A stretch of DNA of 64,000 nt from Ananas comosus (lineage: Eukaryota > Streptophyta > Magnoliopsida > Poales > Bromeliaceae). Below, piece after piece: positions 1 through 13,114 of the stretch (position 1 is the stretch's first letter; the number at the start of each line of letters is the position of its first letter). The stretch spans positions 4,447,321-4,511,320 of the forward strand of contig NC_033632.1 in the NCBI RefSeq assembly GCF_001540865.1. Direction: 5' to 3'. Both the position numbers and the translations under genes were made by a program. The notes beneath the pieces were generated by a model. The model saw only the letters and a list, made by a program, of their open reading frames with translations. It was not told the DNA's origin and ran no database searches.

Positions 1-324
1 ACTCCCATGGTGAATCAATCATCTACTGTCTGCAGCTGTTACTGCAGGAATCTCATGTGACACTGACAAATCCATGCCATACCCTTCTTATGCCTACATG
101 AGCCAGGGTTATCGAGTAATGTGGTTTTCATGACTGAAAGTTGTTAACGAAAGCTGATAAAAATAAGTAATAGGTGGTTGATGAAAACAGGAGCACAGTT
201 CAGATAGGTTACTTGAATTTTTTAAAGTCCAGGCGGTCATCTATAAAAGATTGATATTTGAGGGGGTCCAGTGCTCTTAAATAAAAAGTTGAAAATGAGT
301 TGGAAAAAAGAAAGAAAGAATCAC

Positions 325-3300
325 CTGTTCTTCACCACGAGCAACTTTCATCTTGGAAATTTCTAACGAGGCATTAACTTGCTGGAGTTGCTTCAGCAAG
401 GCTTGCTTTTCAAAAAGAAGAATACCATGAGTCTGCTTCATCTTCACACTGTCCGATACTAGCTGGAATAACATAAGTGGTGAATCAAATTTGCGGCAAA
501 TTTCCAATGATAAGAAAATTGCTAACTAAATTTTAATATATAAAGTCGAGACTGCAAAAGATGACAACAAAAGCCCCAGACTAAAAGAACATTAAATGAA
601 CTACAAAAATCACATAAAACCACCTGAACAAAACCTCTAGAGGGGGTTACATGCAACAAAAACAGATTGCTCCGGTTGTTTTATGTTGTTATCGAAGTTC
701 GGGTGGCGGTCTCAAATTGCACCATAGTTCAGGAAGTTCTAGGACTTCTTTCTCTAAACAAAAAATGATAAGGTAGAGTTTCCACAAACCTTGATATTGT
801 AATCATCTCTATCAGCAACCTGTTGGAGAAGATGCTGATTCTGAGCCTGCATATCTTCATATGCTTGACCAATTGTCTGTACATAAACGGATAGAAATAC
901 GTGAGAGCATGAAATGCATGAACACAAGATTAAATAACATGTAGGTAGCTTTTACCTCAATTTCAGCAATATAAGCCTCTCCTTCCGCATCTTTAATTCT
1001 TATGGCCTCTTGAAGCTCCAAAACTTCTCTGCCAAAAAATAAGATAATTTCTCAGTAAAATTTGAAATGCATAATATTTACTAAAGGGAAAAAAAACACG
1101 AATGCCAGCATCCCTGAAATTTAGCAGTGTCATAGACCACTGCCAATGTTTAAAAAAAAACCAAAAAAAGGGAAAGAAAACTAAATGAACAATCTGTCCA
1201 TTTCAGTCAATTGCTCAGCCCCAAATTCCGTTATTTTCTGTAACTGCAGTTACCACTTGACTATTATGTGAACCCATAAAAAGTCCAACACTCTTACCTT
1301 CTTTTGAAAGCCCAGATGAGCTCAGGAGCTTTACTGTCATTTGGCTTTCATGGGACTGCTAATTCTTAAGGAAAGTTGACAGATATCAGGGCTTCGTGTT
1401 GATTGGGAATTTTACTTTAAACTTTTTAAAGATCGAGACCTTCAGGTTGCAATCTGCAACTGCATGAAACTTAGGGGGATGTAGCATATTTCCACCTAAT
1501 TTAAAACTTTTGAGTTAACAACAAGGTATCTCACTAATATCATTTATTTTACTCTCCTCACCCCTTTTTTAATTAGCTAAGCTCACAAGGCAAGTATGGT
1601 CATCACACTGAGCAATTTGGCCTCCACCTAAAGAAGGCCAAAATGGGCCTTTAAACTGCAAGCCAATCAAGGCATCGGTGGAGAAGCTGCATGCTCTCTA
1701 CTAATATCTTAACAAGAATAACTGACATTCAGTGTACTATTAATGGTTGTGGAATACAATCCAACTGCTTGACACAGAAACCCTAACCAGTAAATCCTCT
1801 GTTAAACTACTATCAAGATTTTTGTGGCATGGGAACGTTGACAACACAATCCTAACTAAAATAAAGCACTTCATAAGGTAATGTGAAACAGCTAACATCT
1901 ACTTAAAAATGGCGGCTTTTACAAATATATCCCTGCTAAATCAAAATTTTAGTTATCTATCCTACATAATCGAAGTTTCTTAACATATCCCCCCAAAGTG
2001 TAGTTTCTCACAAAACTACCCCTAAGTTCACAGAGTCATTCAATTCATTGGGAAATTGCTTATGTACTAGCAAAGGTTTTTTTAACAGGGGTATTTATGT
2101 ATGAAAAAGGATATATATGTAAGAAATTAATATTCGAAAGACATAAATATTCAGATTTTGCAAGAAAAAAGTGCAAGTATTTGAAAAAACAAATAAAAAA
2201 GAACGCAAATGGCAGTAGATAGACTTATGTGCAAATACTATCCACATAAATAGTAATCTCCATGGTGAAAAGATGGGAAGAGAAGATGTTCACCTTTCCG
2301 AAGAATCTAACTTTGCCCTTAAATCTGCGATTTCAGCTTCAGCAGCCGAAAGCCTTTGCTGGCAGGCAGCCTCAGCTTCATTTGCTGCTTTCACCCGTAA
2401 CTCAAGATTATGTTCATCTAAGACAGTTCTCAGGTATTCAGCCTGCATCCGAGCTCTGTTCTCTGATTCTTTGATTTCCATTATCGTTCTAGTTGTAATA
2501 AGAAGGCAAAGATAGAGGTAGTGCATACAATTAGAGTATGAAAATGGCTAATTTACCAGTAATATGCCTGTAAAAAAATGATTAAATATCATCCTGAGAA
2601 AATTTAATGGTGTAGCTTGAAACATTTTGTTAAGTTTTTTGGGCCTGTTAGTGCCAGGTTGGAACTTTTGCGAAAAAGCCACTTGAATAGAGCTGTTGAA
2701 AGAAGCACCAATAGCTTTTTCATTGAAATTCATCCTCCCCACCAATATGGAAGTAATCTTTTTGTGAAGTATAATTGCTGCTTTGAAGAACTCCTGTCAT
2801 ACCTTGTGTCAAAACACTCTTGTCCGTACATTTCTAGATAAGTTTGCAGCTCCTGCTTTTCATTTTCCAATTTCTCCAGCTGTATATTCATTTTAGGTAT
2901 AAGAACCACATATATAAAAGCATAGAAATTCCTTATAATTTTATATGATCCAAAGTTGAAATTCCTAAAATTAAGAAAATATGCTAATCAAGAGCTATAC
3001 AGAAAAATGATGAAGAATCATAGATGGCAGACAAGACATACCAAAGCTTTAAGGGACTTGATCTCGACGAGTTCCTCTGCACATTTATCTGACAGAGTTT
3101 TGTGTTCAAGAGTCTACTATCATGAAAGACATTTCCATTTAAGTCAGTCCTTCAGAGGTGCAAACATATCTCAATTACATTTAATGCAAAAACTCATGAA
3201 CTGAAGGGGGGGGGGAAAACATCTACAATACATTATAAAAGCCAAAAGTAGCTTCTATAATAATGATTCTTCAAATACCTTCTTCTCTAATAAAACTCTC

Positions 3301-6300
3301 AAAGAATTGGCTTCTTCACGTAATGAAAGCGCTTCACAAGCTGCATCCTTATACCTATTAAATTGGGCTTCCATCATCTCCATCTCTTTAGATAGTGCAG
3401 ATGCCATCACATGAATCTCATCTTTAAAATCCTTTCTCCCTAAATGGTAAAGTTTTAAGCAACCATTTAGAAGGTTTTTGAAAAATGAATCATCCTTCAA
3501 AAACTTAATTTCTTACATCCATTCCCTTGTACTTACAAAATAATGAAATATGCCCCCTGTTAAAAAAGTTACTCGAATACAAAACCACTTCCCCTTGAAT
3601 ATGATGACTCTCCAATTTAAGATAAAAAGTATTTTCGCAAAAAACAACACTATCAAGAGCCATATAACAATTTGAATTTTACAGAATTTATAAATGTAAA
3701 CAGATACCAAGTATATGTGTAAATACTATCACAATTAGAAAAAGGCCCGATTTACCTGTATCCTGCAAAGTTTCCTCCAGCTTGATCTCGAGATTGTTTC
3801 TTTCATTGATAAATTTCTGAATTTTAAGCTCCAGCTCTTCAATCTTGGACTCATAATTGCTATTAGATATCTTAAGACTGTCCGCAGACTCTGCTTTTGT
3901 GCTTAGTTCCTTCTCCCTCTGGAGTATGTTATTCCTGTCAGCCTGAACTTACAAAGAGATAAAGAGATGTGGGAAAAGATGTTTTAAAATATCATATATA
4001 GTCCTCACTGCGTAAAATATAGTATATCCAGTTAAATAAGATATTCTTTTGTAAATGCCTTCTAAATGCATTTAAGAAAACTACAAGCACACATTTAGAG
4101 AAACTTAAAATTTTTTGAAGTGCTTTCAGCATATATAATCATAATATAGAAGGGCGCTTGAGATATTTTGCAAATTTTAGTATTTATGCAATTTTCAAAA
4201 GAAAATAGTATAATTTTACCTGCAAAAACTCTGTTAATCCTTTGTATCTTTCGAGTTCTGCAGTAAGGTGGTGGAGTTGGTCATCTAGAAGGGAGTAGGG
4301 TTTTGATAAGATTACATACTTGTCATCCTTCAACTGGCTCTAGAACAGACAAATAGGTTGTTTAGGAAAAGATTACATTCTATGAAACTGAATTGCAAAC
4401 ACATACAACGTTTTGAAAGAAGATAAACAACAACTAACTTGAAGTTCTTCCAATTGCTTAGATAGGATCAAGTTGTCCTCTTGAGCCTCATGAAGTTCAA
4501 AAAGGCGGCTAGCTGCGAGTGTCTGTCATTTGAGGAAAATCATGAATAAAAAGGACTTATATCATCAAAGTGATTATTACAATAATATCTATAGGTTGTG
4601 TTGTCAACTCCAACCAAAAAGTAGTGTTGCCAAAAAAGTAGTGGTGTACAGAAAAACTGTTAAACTGTAATACCAAACCGAGCCTTCAAAACTAGTTAGG
4701 TTCAGTTCAACTTTTGTTTTCTCCTAATGTTGGCACTGTTTAGGCATAAAAAAATGGGATCAGAATCATTGTTTTGGCGTCAGTTTTCAAACATGTGAAC
4801 TGACTTTAAAAGCTAAATCAGAAGGATTAGTAGATATAGGAGTTTAATCAAGGTGAACCAACTGTGACTGAACTGCTTCTATGGCTAAACAAGAACACGC
4901 AGCAAAGGTCATACATTATTATTTATCCAATACAAGGATTTACTGCCTGCTGGCACAGATCATGTTGGTCTGTTTTAGCACAGTACAGCACAGTGGCAAG
5001 TTTCCTAGTGCCGGTGGAAAGAATTATGGCATTGAGGCGTTCCATTGAAGATCAATAAGCATGAGGCCTTTGCTTGAGCCTCAAATGGCTTTGATAAGGC
5101 TTCTCAAAGGCATAGTGAGCGTTGATAACAGCAAGGATTGCTCCCTGGGTGGTCGGCAGTAGCGAAGGCGCGTTGGAAAATGTGAGAAAAGGAGACAGCA
5201 CAGAGGAGAGGAAATTGGAACCCTATCTTGATCAGGTAAAAACGACAAGCAGGTCTCAGATGCAGGTTACAAAATCCAACAAAGTTTCGACCCTGATCAA
5301 TTTAGAATTTTGAATGGCCTTTTTCTCCTTTCTCCCCTGCTTTTCTATCTTCCTCACACCCACCACCGCAGTCTCATTGTCTACCATTTGACTGTTGCCA
5401 ATGTCGACATCACTATACCTCCAAAGAAGCCCCATTAAAGCCAAATAGGCCGTACAAGCTGCTGGAGAGGCCACTAGACACCTAGAAGCCCTCCCAATGC
5501 CAGCGTCCATGCGTGCCACAGGGTGCCCAATGCCAAGTTCCGGTCCAGCACCGACACTTAAGTCATGGCCGGCACCACAAATCCATGATTCAAAACAACA
5601 TGGTGAAGCTAGCAGATTGCTAAACCAGACCAATACATAATGAAAAAAACCAAAACCTAACCAAAAGTTCCTTTTGCAGTGCAGTCTGGTTTTCTTTTCT
5701 ACCTGGCCTGTTTAGGCTCATTCCTACATGATTTTGAAACAGATAAACATAATTTATTTTAATATTCTTTTACTAAAAGCTGATTCGAACCACATTCGCA
5801 ACTATCCCTATGAAAAGGCATGCTATAGATACCTTAGCCTCATCAACTGAGTCTTTCAACTCTCGCCAACTCATGGTCTTATCTGCAGGTTTATCCAGAG
5901 AAATGCTTCCGTTGACAGCAATTCCAATTGAAGCATTTATAAAAGATGGCCCATGCTTTTGCATTTGCAGGATAACCAACTTTCTTCGACTTTCCTCAAG
6001 CTCGGCCATGCTTTCTTCCAAGTCACCTAGATAAGAAATTCAAAAAGGTTAAAAGTCACCAGTCGATAGAAAAGGAAGAAAAAAAACAAAAGATCTTACA
6101 ACTTCAAGCAAGATTGCATATGAGATGATACAAAATGTCTTTATGCATCACCACATCAAGACTAAAAATGTCATTTTTTGCTCTGCAGTCCAATTCCACC
6201 AAATGGAAGCAAAAGTAAGCTTTTCAACACCAAAAAGAAATTACATGCTGCTGATACACAAAGCCCAACTAGGTAAATTCCATCTAGTACTCTTTTGGGG

Positions 6301-9300
6301 GGGAAAAAAATTTCAGAATCCTTAGGTTTCAGTGCTCAGAACAGTGAAATGAATCTAATAAATACTCTTACTTATAACAGTGCTTCCTTGTAAAGTGTTA
6401 AATTCATTTAAATGGACAACATGAATCAATGCAACATGTCACATATGACAGCTTAAGGATGGACCTTCGAGTAAATGGAACAGGAAGAACACTTTTTACT
6501 ACCTGAAAGATGCTTTATTTCGGATTGTTCTCTTGAATGGTTGTCAATATAACAGCTGATTTCATCTGTAAACCTATTATGCTTCAGATGGACAACGTCA
6601 ATGGCCTCACGCATATTACTGATGACCTCCCTCAAGTAGCCATTATGGTTTCTGAGTTGCACAATAGCATCTATAGCAACATTGGTCGAAATCCAAGAAT
6701 GTTAGTTGAAGTGCTTAACATAGATAATAATTAAGATACAAACTAAGGGCCTGTCTGGTCTGGCTCAAAAACTGCTTGTTGAGTAAAATTGTTCCAAAAA
6801 CAATATTATTGTTTAATTAAAATCTCCTCACAGAAGCTTCTGTTTTGGGCGCCCATAAGCTCATTTCAACTTTCCACCATAGCAAAAGATCCAGATTTGT
6901 GTTTTCAAACCTTGCCGCTGTTTAAAAAGCCAGGCCAAACAAGCTCTAACAGAAATATACTGCAAAGTTCTAAACCTTCCGAAGATAGGTTTCCATGTAA
7001 AGCAGAAGCCAAAAGCTCGTTTCTAGCTAGTCGAGCAGCAATAGCCTCCTGGAGGTGCTTCATTAGATCCACAATTGCTGAATGGCGCAAAGAAAGGGCT
7101 TCTTGTACAGCTTTTACAGAAATACTTCCTCTATTCTTATCAACATAGCCTGATCTTAGGAGCCTACAAAGAAATATCTCTTCCGGAGGACAAGAAGCAA
7201 GAGCATCATCTAGAGGGACAAAACCAAAGTGAACATGTGAAAACAAGCCAAATTCTTTACATACAAAAAGCTAAACAAAGACATGAAGTTTAAAAATGTA
7301 GAACCAATTGAGAAATCTTCATGTTCCAATGCTTGTAAACAGCGTAATTCGCCTCCAGCGCGTACCCCGAAAAGGACTAGGTCATCGACTAGCTATAGCT
7401 TTATAGGGATTGAATCAGAAAGCCTCTAAATTGAAAATATAAACAAAATGAGAAGTAGCATAACATATGCGGTAATGAAAGAAGACCTGATTCCACATTT
7501 TGTTCACTGCAATCAAAGTGTTGTCGTAAGAAATCTGCTTGTCTCTCAAGTCTTTAAACTTCCCTTCCAGTGCATGCATTTCTGCCTTCTGCGCCTCTAG
7601 CTGTTGAATAAGCTTTTGATTCTGATATTGAAGAACCGTAGCATCCACCTGCAAATAAAAAACTGTCAGATAATTTAGAAAGAATATAATAAAATATGGA
7701 TAATCACAATAAGTGATATTGTTAAGCTATTATTTGGAAAAAGAAACGAAATACTCAAACCCAAAGGGATACCAACATAATGTCAAAAACAAAGCCCAAT
7801 ATGCATTTTCATATAAAAAACAAATGTCTTACAAAGAGCTGTTCAATTTCAAATTAGACAACTAGATCAATCCATGTAGTTGTTAGGCCACATTGATAAA
7901 CAGAATATGAAACAATAGACAGATGCCACTAACAGTTTCTACACAGCAAGTTGTCAATGGATTATCCTGATATTTGATTACTTCTCGTTTTGTGTTTTTA
8001 ACAGAACACAAACATAAAATGTTTGATGACTAGATATGATTTAGCATATTTCTGTTTATAATTAATAAGAACACCTTTATAAGTAGTTATGAGGCAACAA
8101 CTTGTTTGATAGATCCTGCTGCCGAAATTTTTGTTAAATGTACAGGTAGGGTCCACTAGATCTCCCTATATTCAGGGATGGTTACTGGAAAAATATCCGG
8201 TTTATCATCTCCCTTTCTTAATGCAACTCAATCAGATATGAAAATGCATGATCGGACTCTTTATCTGGACAGGTAGTTTTCCTACTCAAGTTTTGCAGTA
8301 ATTTGTTTTTATGTAGGACATATCATCACATTATACAGAAGAATCGCCAACAAGATCTTTTGCACTCATCAAAATGTTCATTGTAAATTATTAATTGTGA
8401 ATAGCTTGATGCATATCTCTCTTCAACCCTTCGAGTGAAAAGTGACAGAAGGAAAGAAAATCTATGAATTGACCCCCAATGATAACATCAATAGAATAGA
8501 ATAATGCTTTGGTCATTGGTATCAAAATAACAACTACATAGCTTCATAGAAGTAGCTCTTAGAAATTTTTTCCATTTATCATATAGAACATTTATACCTG
8601 TGTATTTCATAAATTCATTTATTGCCCTACCTCATAGTTTCATAAAAGTAGCTCTTAGAAATTTTTTCCATTTATCATATAGAACATTTATACCTGTGTA
8701 TTTCATAAATTCATTTATTGCCCTACCTCAATTTTTTTAATCCAACTTGTGATTTTCTTCTGTTCATCTCAGATTGAGTTGCATTCAGTGATAACTTATG
8801 GTGAACTTGGATCCTTAAATTTATTTTTTGAAACTAATTTTCTTTAAAACTCACCATCGCAGCTTAATTAAATTACATTCAACAAAAAATTAAAAATACC
8901 GTCATCAGAGTCTAACAAGAAAAGCAGATTATATAGCAAAGGAATATCACACTGTTTACGACCTGCTCATGCAAAGTGAACCCACATTTACAAAGATCAA
9001 TTTGAACATTTTCCCGCCACATTCTTATAAGTAGAGAAATAAGACACCAATACTATATCAATATAACCTCTTTTAAGCATGCATGAACAACGATAAATTA
9101 TACATATAAGCAAGGATTGCCATGCCACCGGCATGCAAGGCTGCCGATTTGCAGTTGGCATGATACGGCATTCTGGCATATTTCGGCAGCACCCGAATCA
9201 TATATCAACACAATAGGGACGGAAGGCACGTGGTTACCGTGAACTGCAGGGGCAGCACGTGTTCACCGTGCCAGACCGTAACAACATATATGTTCCACCA

Positions 9301-10077
9301 AATCATCTATTAACATATGCGGTGCCCTGTGAAGTCCGCTTTTCATATAAATATACCCCTCGAAAGCGCGGTCTCTAAAAAAAAAAGCTTATCTTATTTT
9401 GGGAAGTCGATCAATTCGTGGAGAAGTAGGTTTCATAAAACAGAAGGATTTCTGAATGCGTTTATTTTCTGCAGCATAAGGGAATACCTCCATATATTAA
9501 GTTTTTGATATGCATATACAAAAATTCACATTTTAGAGGAATATATATATGTTAGTATATAATTCTACATGTCAGATGTATATATCCCTATTATGGTGTT
9601 TAGAAGTCCCATTCCAAAACAACATGCATTTGTTTATGATCACCATATATGCAAAATTGCAAAATCTAAAGTTTTTATTTTTCTTTTTCTGCCCCCAAAA
9701 CAGGCATTTGAAGGGCCAATGTTCTTCAGCGTTTCATCGAAAAATTAAGAAGCAAGCCCAATCCATATATGCAATCTCTCGTCCTATCTAATCCAATTCA
9801 AAATAATAATAATTAAAAAAAAAAGAGGATAAAGCAATCCATATATGCAATCTCTCGTCCTATCTAATCCAATTCAAAATAATAATAATTAAAAAAAAAG
9901 AGGATAAAGCAGCAATTTTCCGTTTTCACGATCGTTTAGCGAGTTAGCAAAGTGGAAATTTTTTACAAGAAAGAAAAAAATATAGATATGAAATCAAATG
10001 AGAAGGTTTCCAACCTGTTCGATCTGATCCCCCATTCCGGGCCCTTGGACTTCGTTCTCCCTCTTTCCCGAAGCCAT
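325..10077 (-). CDS. HUB2: BRE1-type E3 ubiquitin ligase of histone H2B, HUB2 class (5' part, 16 exons; 3' end outside window)
   Basis: Plant BRE1/HUB proteins form a nuclear complex that mono-ubiquitinates histone H2B, affecting transcription elongation, seed dormancy and flowering. Exons in transcript order: 10015-10077, 7487-7648, 7305-7392, 6976-7209, 6503-6670, 5833-6026, 4439-4522, 4220-4339, 3756-3942, 3279-3439, 3042-3113, 2803-2879, 2294-2488, 956-1028, 790-876, 325-462. All junctions are GT-AG and phases agree, giving 701 codons. Recognition rests on family motifs such as LQYQNQKLIQQLEAQKAEM (residues 27-45), KDFKDEIHVMASALSKEMEM and NLELRVKAANEAEAACQQRL. The product so far is almost all coiled coil. 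The family is near 850-880 residues, so about 150-180 residues with the C-terminal C3HC4 RING must lie left of position 1; nothing exon-like is seen in 1-324. The start is the only ATG in exon 1 that stays open, giving a 21-residue leader before the conserved part. HUB2 is preferred to HUB1 from recalled rice sequence. Confidence 0.93.
4523..5832. other. HUB2 intron 6 with a GC-richer insert
   Basis: This 1.3-kb intron contains a stretch (about 4850-5640) less AT-rich than the rest of the gene's introns. It has short open frames but no recognisable domain and no splice-compatible exon. It may be a decayed transposon fragment. Confidence 0.35.
8537..8729. repeat. Tandem duplication of 96 bp in HUB2 intron 1
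   Basis: A 96-bp unit beginning CATAG-TTCATA is present twice, head to tail (8537-8632 and 8633-8728), with only a few substitutions near the start of each copy. It lies inside the 2.4-kb first intron of HUB2 and is not coding. Confidence 0.85.
9761..9912. repeat. Tandem duplication of 76 bp in HUB2 intron 1
   Basis: A 76-bp unit starting ATCCATATATGCAATCTC is repeated directly at 9761-9836 and 9837-9912, differing mainly in an A-tract length. It lies about 100 bp inside the intron from the exon 1 donor site. Confidence 0.85.
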
Positions 10078-10131
10078 GGCGAAACAAATTGCGACAAAAG
10101 AAACAAAGAAAACGAAGCAGGGGAGTGGGGA

Positions 10132-10160
10132 TTAGGGTTTTGTAGGGAAAATTAGGGTTT
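10132..10160 (-). promoter_or_regulatory. Two telo-boxes in the HUB2 5' leader
   Basis: Read in the gene's direction, AAACCCTAA occurs twice (10132-10140 and 10152-10160), 55-83 bases upstream of the start codon. Telo-boxes are typical of 5' regions of plant housekeeping and proliferation genes and are bound by TRB/Myb-type factors. The exact start of transcription is not known, so leader versus promoter is inference. Confidence 0.65.
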
Positions 10161-10249
10161 TGGAGAAGAGATTGAGGAGCCCGGGCATCTCCGCAATCGT
10201 GCGTTAACCAAAAAGAGGGAAACATACATATAAGAAAGAGAAGTGCGGG

Positions 10250-10266
10250 CACGTGCTAGTCACGTG
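10250..10266. promoter_or_regulatory. Pair of G-boxes upstream of HUB2
   Basis: Two palindromic CACGTG cores (10250-10255 and 10261-10266) sit 11 bp apart, one helical turn, about 175-190 bases upstream of the HUB2 ATG. G-boxes are bound by bHLH and bZIP factors. The function here is inferred from position only. Confidence 0.5.
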
Positions 10267-10399
10267 ATCCGAGGTGATCGGTGTACGTTCAGGTGGAGAA
10301 ACTGTTGAGTGCACCGGGTGCATTTGCACATCTGGTGCACCGCTCAATTTCAATCCAACCATCCAAATCACTTTTCCATCATTGCTTGTTTGATGCCAC

Positions 10400-10735
10400 T
10401 GAAGCTCCTCTGAATTACAAATTATTTTGAATTTACTATTTAATCTTTTAAAATTTTAATTTTACTGCCAATTTTTTTAATTTATTTAATTTTAGAGGGT
10501 CAATGGCACTTTAATTTTAAAATTTGAATGTGGCATTTATCATTATCAATTTAGTTAGTATATTTTTTACAATTCTTATAACTATAAGTTTGTTAAAATA
10601 AATAATTAATTTAAAATTTGAAGTCAAAATACTATTAACTAATTCAAGTCAAACAAAATAAAAATTTGAACAGTAAAATTAACAATTTTAAAAAATTAGA
10701 TAGTCATTTTAAAATTCACAGTGTTTTATAAGTTC
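10400..10735. repeat. Fold-back repeat, family A (copy 1)
   Basis: The two halves are diverged inverted copies around phrases meaning 'TTTAATCTTTTAAAATTTT' and its complement. The same architecture recurs at 15.4, 28.3 and 35.7 kb, so this is a dispersed AT-rich MITE-like family. The stretch 10270-10400 between it and the HUB2 promoter contains an inverted GGTGCA motif and no gene. Confidence 0.5.
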
Positions 10736-11149
10736 TTTTTTTTATATATTAATTCCACCAAAAGTTTCTATACTAAATAAAGAAAAAAAAATGTAAGAAG
10801 AATTTATGATAGTAAATTTTTTTATTATTTTTTAGCTCTTTTTTCCTCTAATAAATTAACTTGTCATCGGCTAGGAAGAATCAATTACGGGGTTATAAAA
10901 AAAAAGTTGAGTTACAACAAGACTTAATTTATAACAAAATTAAGTCTATGATTTTTTTATTATATTTTTTACTATCTTATTTAAAAAAAAAAAGGTGATA
11001 AACTTATATGTTATTTTTTTAGTAGTTGCATGTTTTTTCAACTTTTATTAATTGGATACTCTATAATTTGATTGGACACTCTTAAGTTTTCTTTAAGGTT
11101 TAATTAAACTATACTATATTCTACTCAAAGTTTCTCTTTTTATATTAGA

Positions 11150-11856
11150 GTGTGCTTGGTTCAAAATGAGAATGAAACCGGAATGAAAATCGAAATGGAC
11201 TGGAATTTAAAACGGAATGATAAAATCTTCCAATATGTTTGTTTCAGATAAACAATTGGAATTGGTGTGGTTGATTTATGCTTTAAAAATTTTTTATTAT
11301 CAAAAAATATTTAAAATTAAAATATAAAATGTGAAAATAATTTGAATTGAGTTTGCACCTCAAAACATAAAATTAAATTCATAATTTAAATTCAAACTAA
11401 ATGTCAAATGGTAAAAATTTGCATCAAACTATTAAAATGATAAGCCAAAATTTTTATTTTTTTAAAAAAATAAAATTTAAAATTGAGTGGACAATTCAAA
11501 ATATAAAATTAATTTTTGATTTGATTCAAATTCAAAATTACTATTAAATTTATATATCAAATTCAAAATGCTTGATTGAATTTATATTTTAATTTAATTT
11601 AATCTAGAATTAAAATTTTAATTTCTAAATTTAAATTTATATTTTAATTAAAAATTAAAGTCAAAAAATTAAATTAAATTTTAAATAAAAAATATTAAAA
11701 AATAATTGAGATATTTTTATAAAATACATTCTTTTTGCTTGAATTTTAACTTCCAATCAGACTTCCTGAGCCAGATTGGAAAAAATGATGATTAGAAAAT
11801 TTTTATTCATCTGAAAATCAAAATCGAAATAAGACTCTCGCATGCCAAACACCTAT
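11150..11856. repeat. AT-rich fold-back element with degenerate ends
   Basis: The left end (GTGCTTGGTTCAAAATGAG) and the complement of the right end (AGGTGTTTGGCATGCGAG) are loosely matching inverted repeats, with rearranged GGAATG-rich arms. The core 11290-11720 is almost pure A/T. It resembles the TTTGGTT-ended Harbinger-type MITEs elsewhere in the window. No gene is seen from 10736 to 13114. Confidence 0.4.
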
Positions 11857-13114
11857 AAAGGAATTCGTTCATTCCGATTCTGATTTTGGATGAAAATGAG
11901 GCAAAGTAAATACGTCCTTTATGTTTTTATTCGAAGACATTGTTCCATCTTTTAATATCTATGTTATAAGTAATACATTTATAACTTTAAATAAAAGTAG
12001 GCAGATATTTTAATGGCTAATTGAAAATTTCAAAAGCATATACTTGACCTGTTTGGAAATGAAAAAAAAAAACTAAATATAGTAAATAAATAAATAAATA
12101 AAATAGTTGAAAACAACTTAATAGAAACGCTCAATAAGCTATATTAGGGACTCATTTTGTTTTTTTATTATTTAACTAGTGTTTTTCAATAAAGTTTATA
12201 CATGTGGAAAATACTCAATATCCTGTATCTGATTGGACTCAATATGAATCTGATTAAAAATTGATAGTATATTAAAAATAAAATTTTCCATTAAAGTTTC
12301 AAGTATAAATCCAAATATCTTATGTCTATACCCTACTTGGACCTGACCCTGATTTGATCCTTTGGTGGGTAGAAGCCACAACAATTTTTATGTACGGATT
12401 CCGACCCTGACTCAGATAAAATATCCAACCATTAAAAGTTAAAGCAAAGAGAACAAAATATAAAAAATTGTGAAAATTAAAAATTTTAATACTTATGTTT
12501 GAAGGTCGGATAATTGACTTAGGTTTCATTTGAGATTACGAAGAGATTGCGTTACGTGCGGTGAGAAAGTACGTTGAAAAAATATCCTGTTTGTTTTTAT
12601 ACATAATATTGCGTTCTGTATATCGCGATGAGTTGGTTACGATATATTTTCTGCGGTCCCACCGGAGAACGCAGAAACATATCTCTATATGCTTTTTTTC
12701 TTAATTTCATTTTATTTAATAGCGTTAGATAGACCTCAATCCCAAACTAAGGCTTAAAGTAGTTCATAGTCCAAGTAAGTTACGATACATTTTTAACTCT
12801 TTATTTTAACTATTGTCAACTTAAATTTTTTACCTCTTCTATACTGAACTGAGCATAGTCTTAGAGCTGATTTGGTATTAAGGACCGCCTAAAGCTATTA
12901 CAAAAAGTGGAGATATATTTTTCCGCCTGCTAGTAGAATTATAGAAATCTTATATGTCGCAGTGAAAAATGATAATATTTATATAAACAAATAAGCTTTT
13001 CTTTATAGAAATCATATATGTCGCCGTGAAACATGATAATATTTATATAAAAAAATGACCTCCTTCCAAGTAAAGTCAAAAAGTAAAAAATATTTAAAAA
13101 AAGATATATTTTTA

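Noticed and set aside
1..324. Next HUB2 exon
   Set aside because: No splice-compatible frame matching the family was found here, so the region is treated as intron.
10013..10252. Frame of 102 codons antisense to or overlapping the HUB2 leader
   Set aside because: It runs through the leader and intron in a non-coding frame and has no homology; the HUB2 exon 1 frame explains the region.
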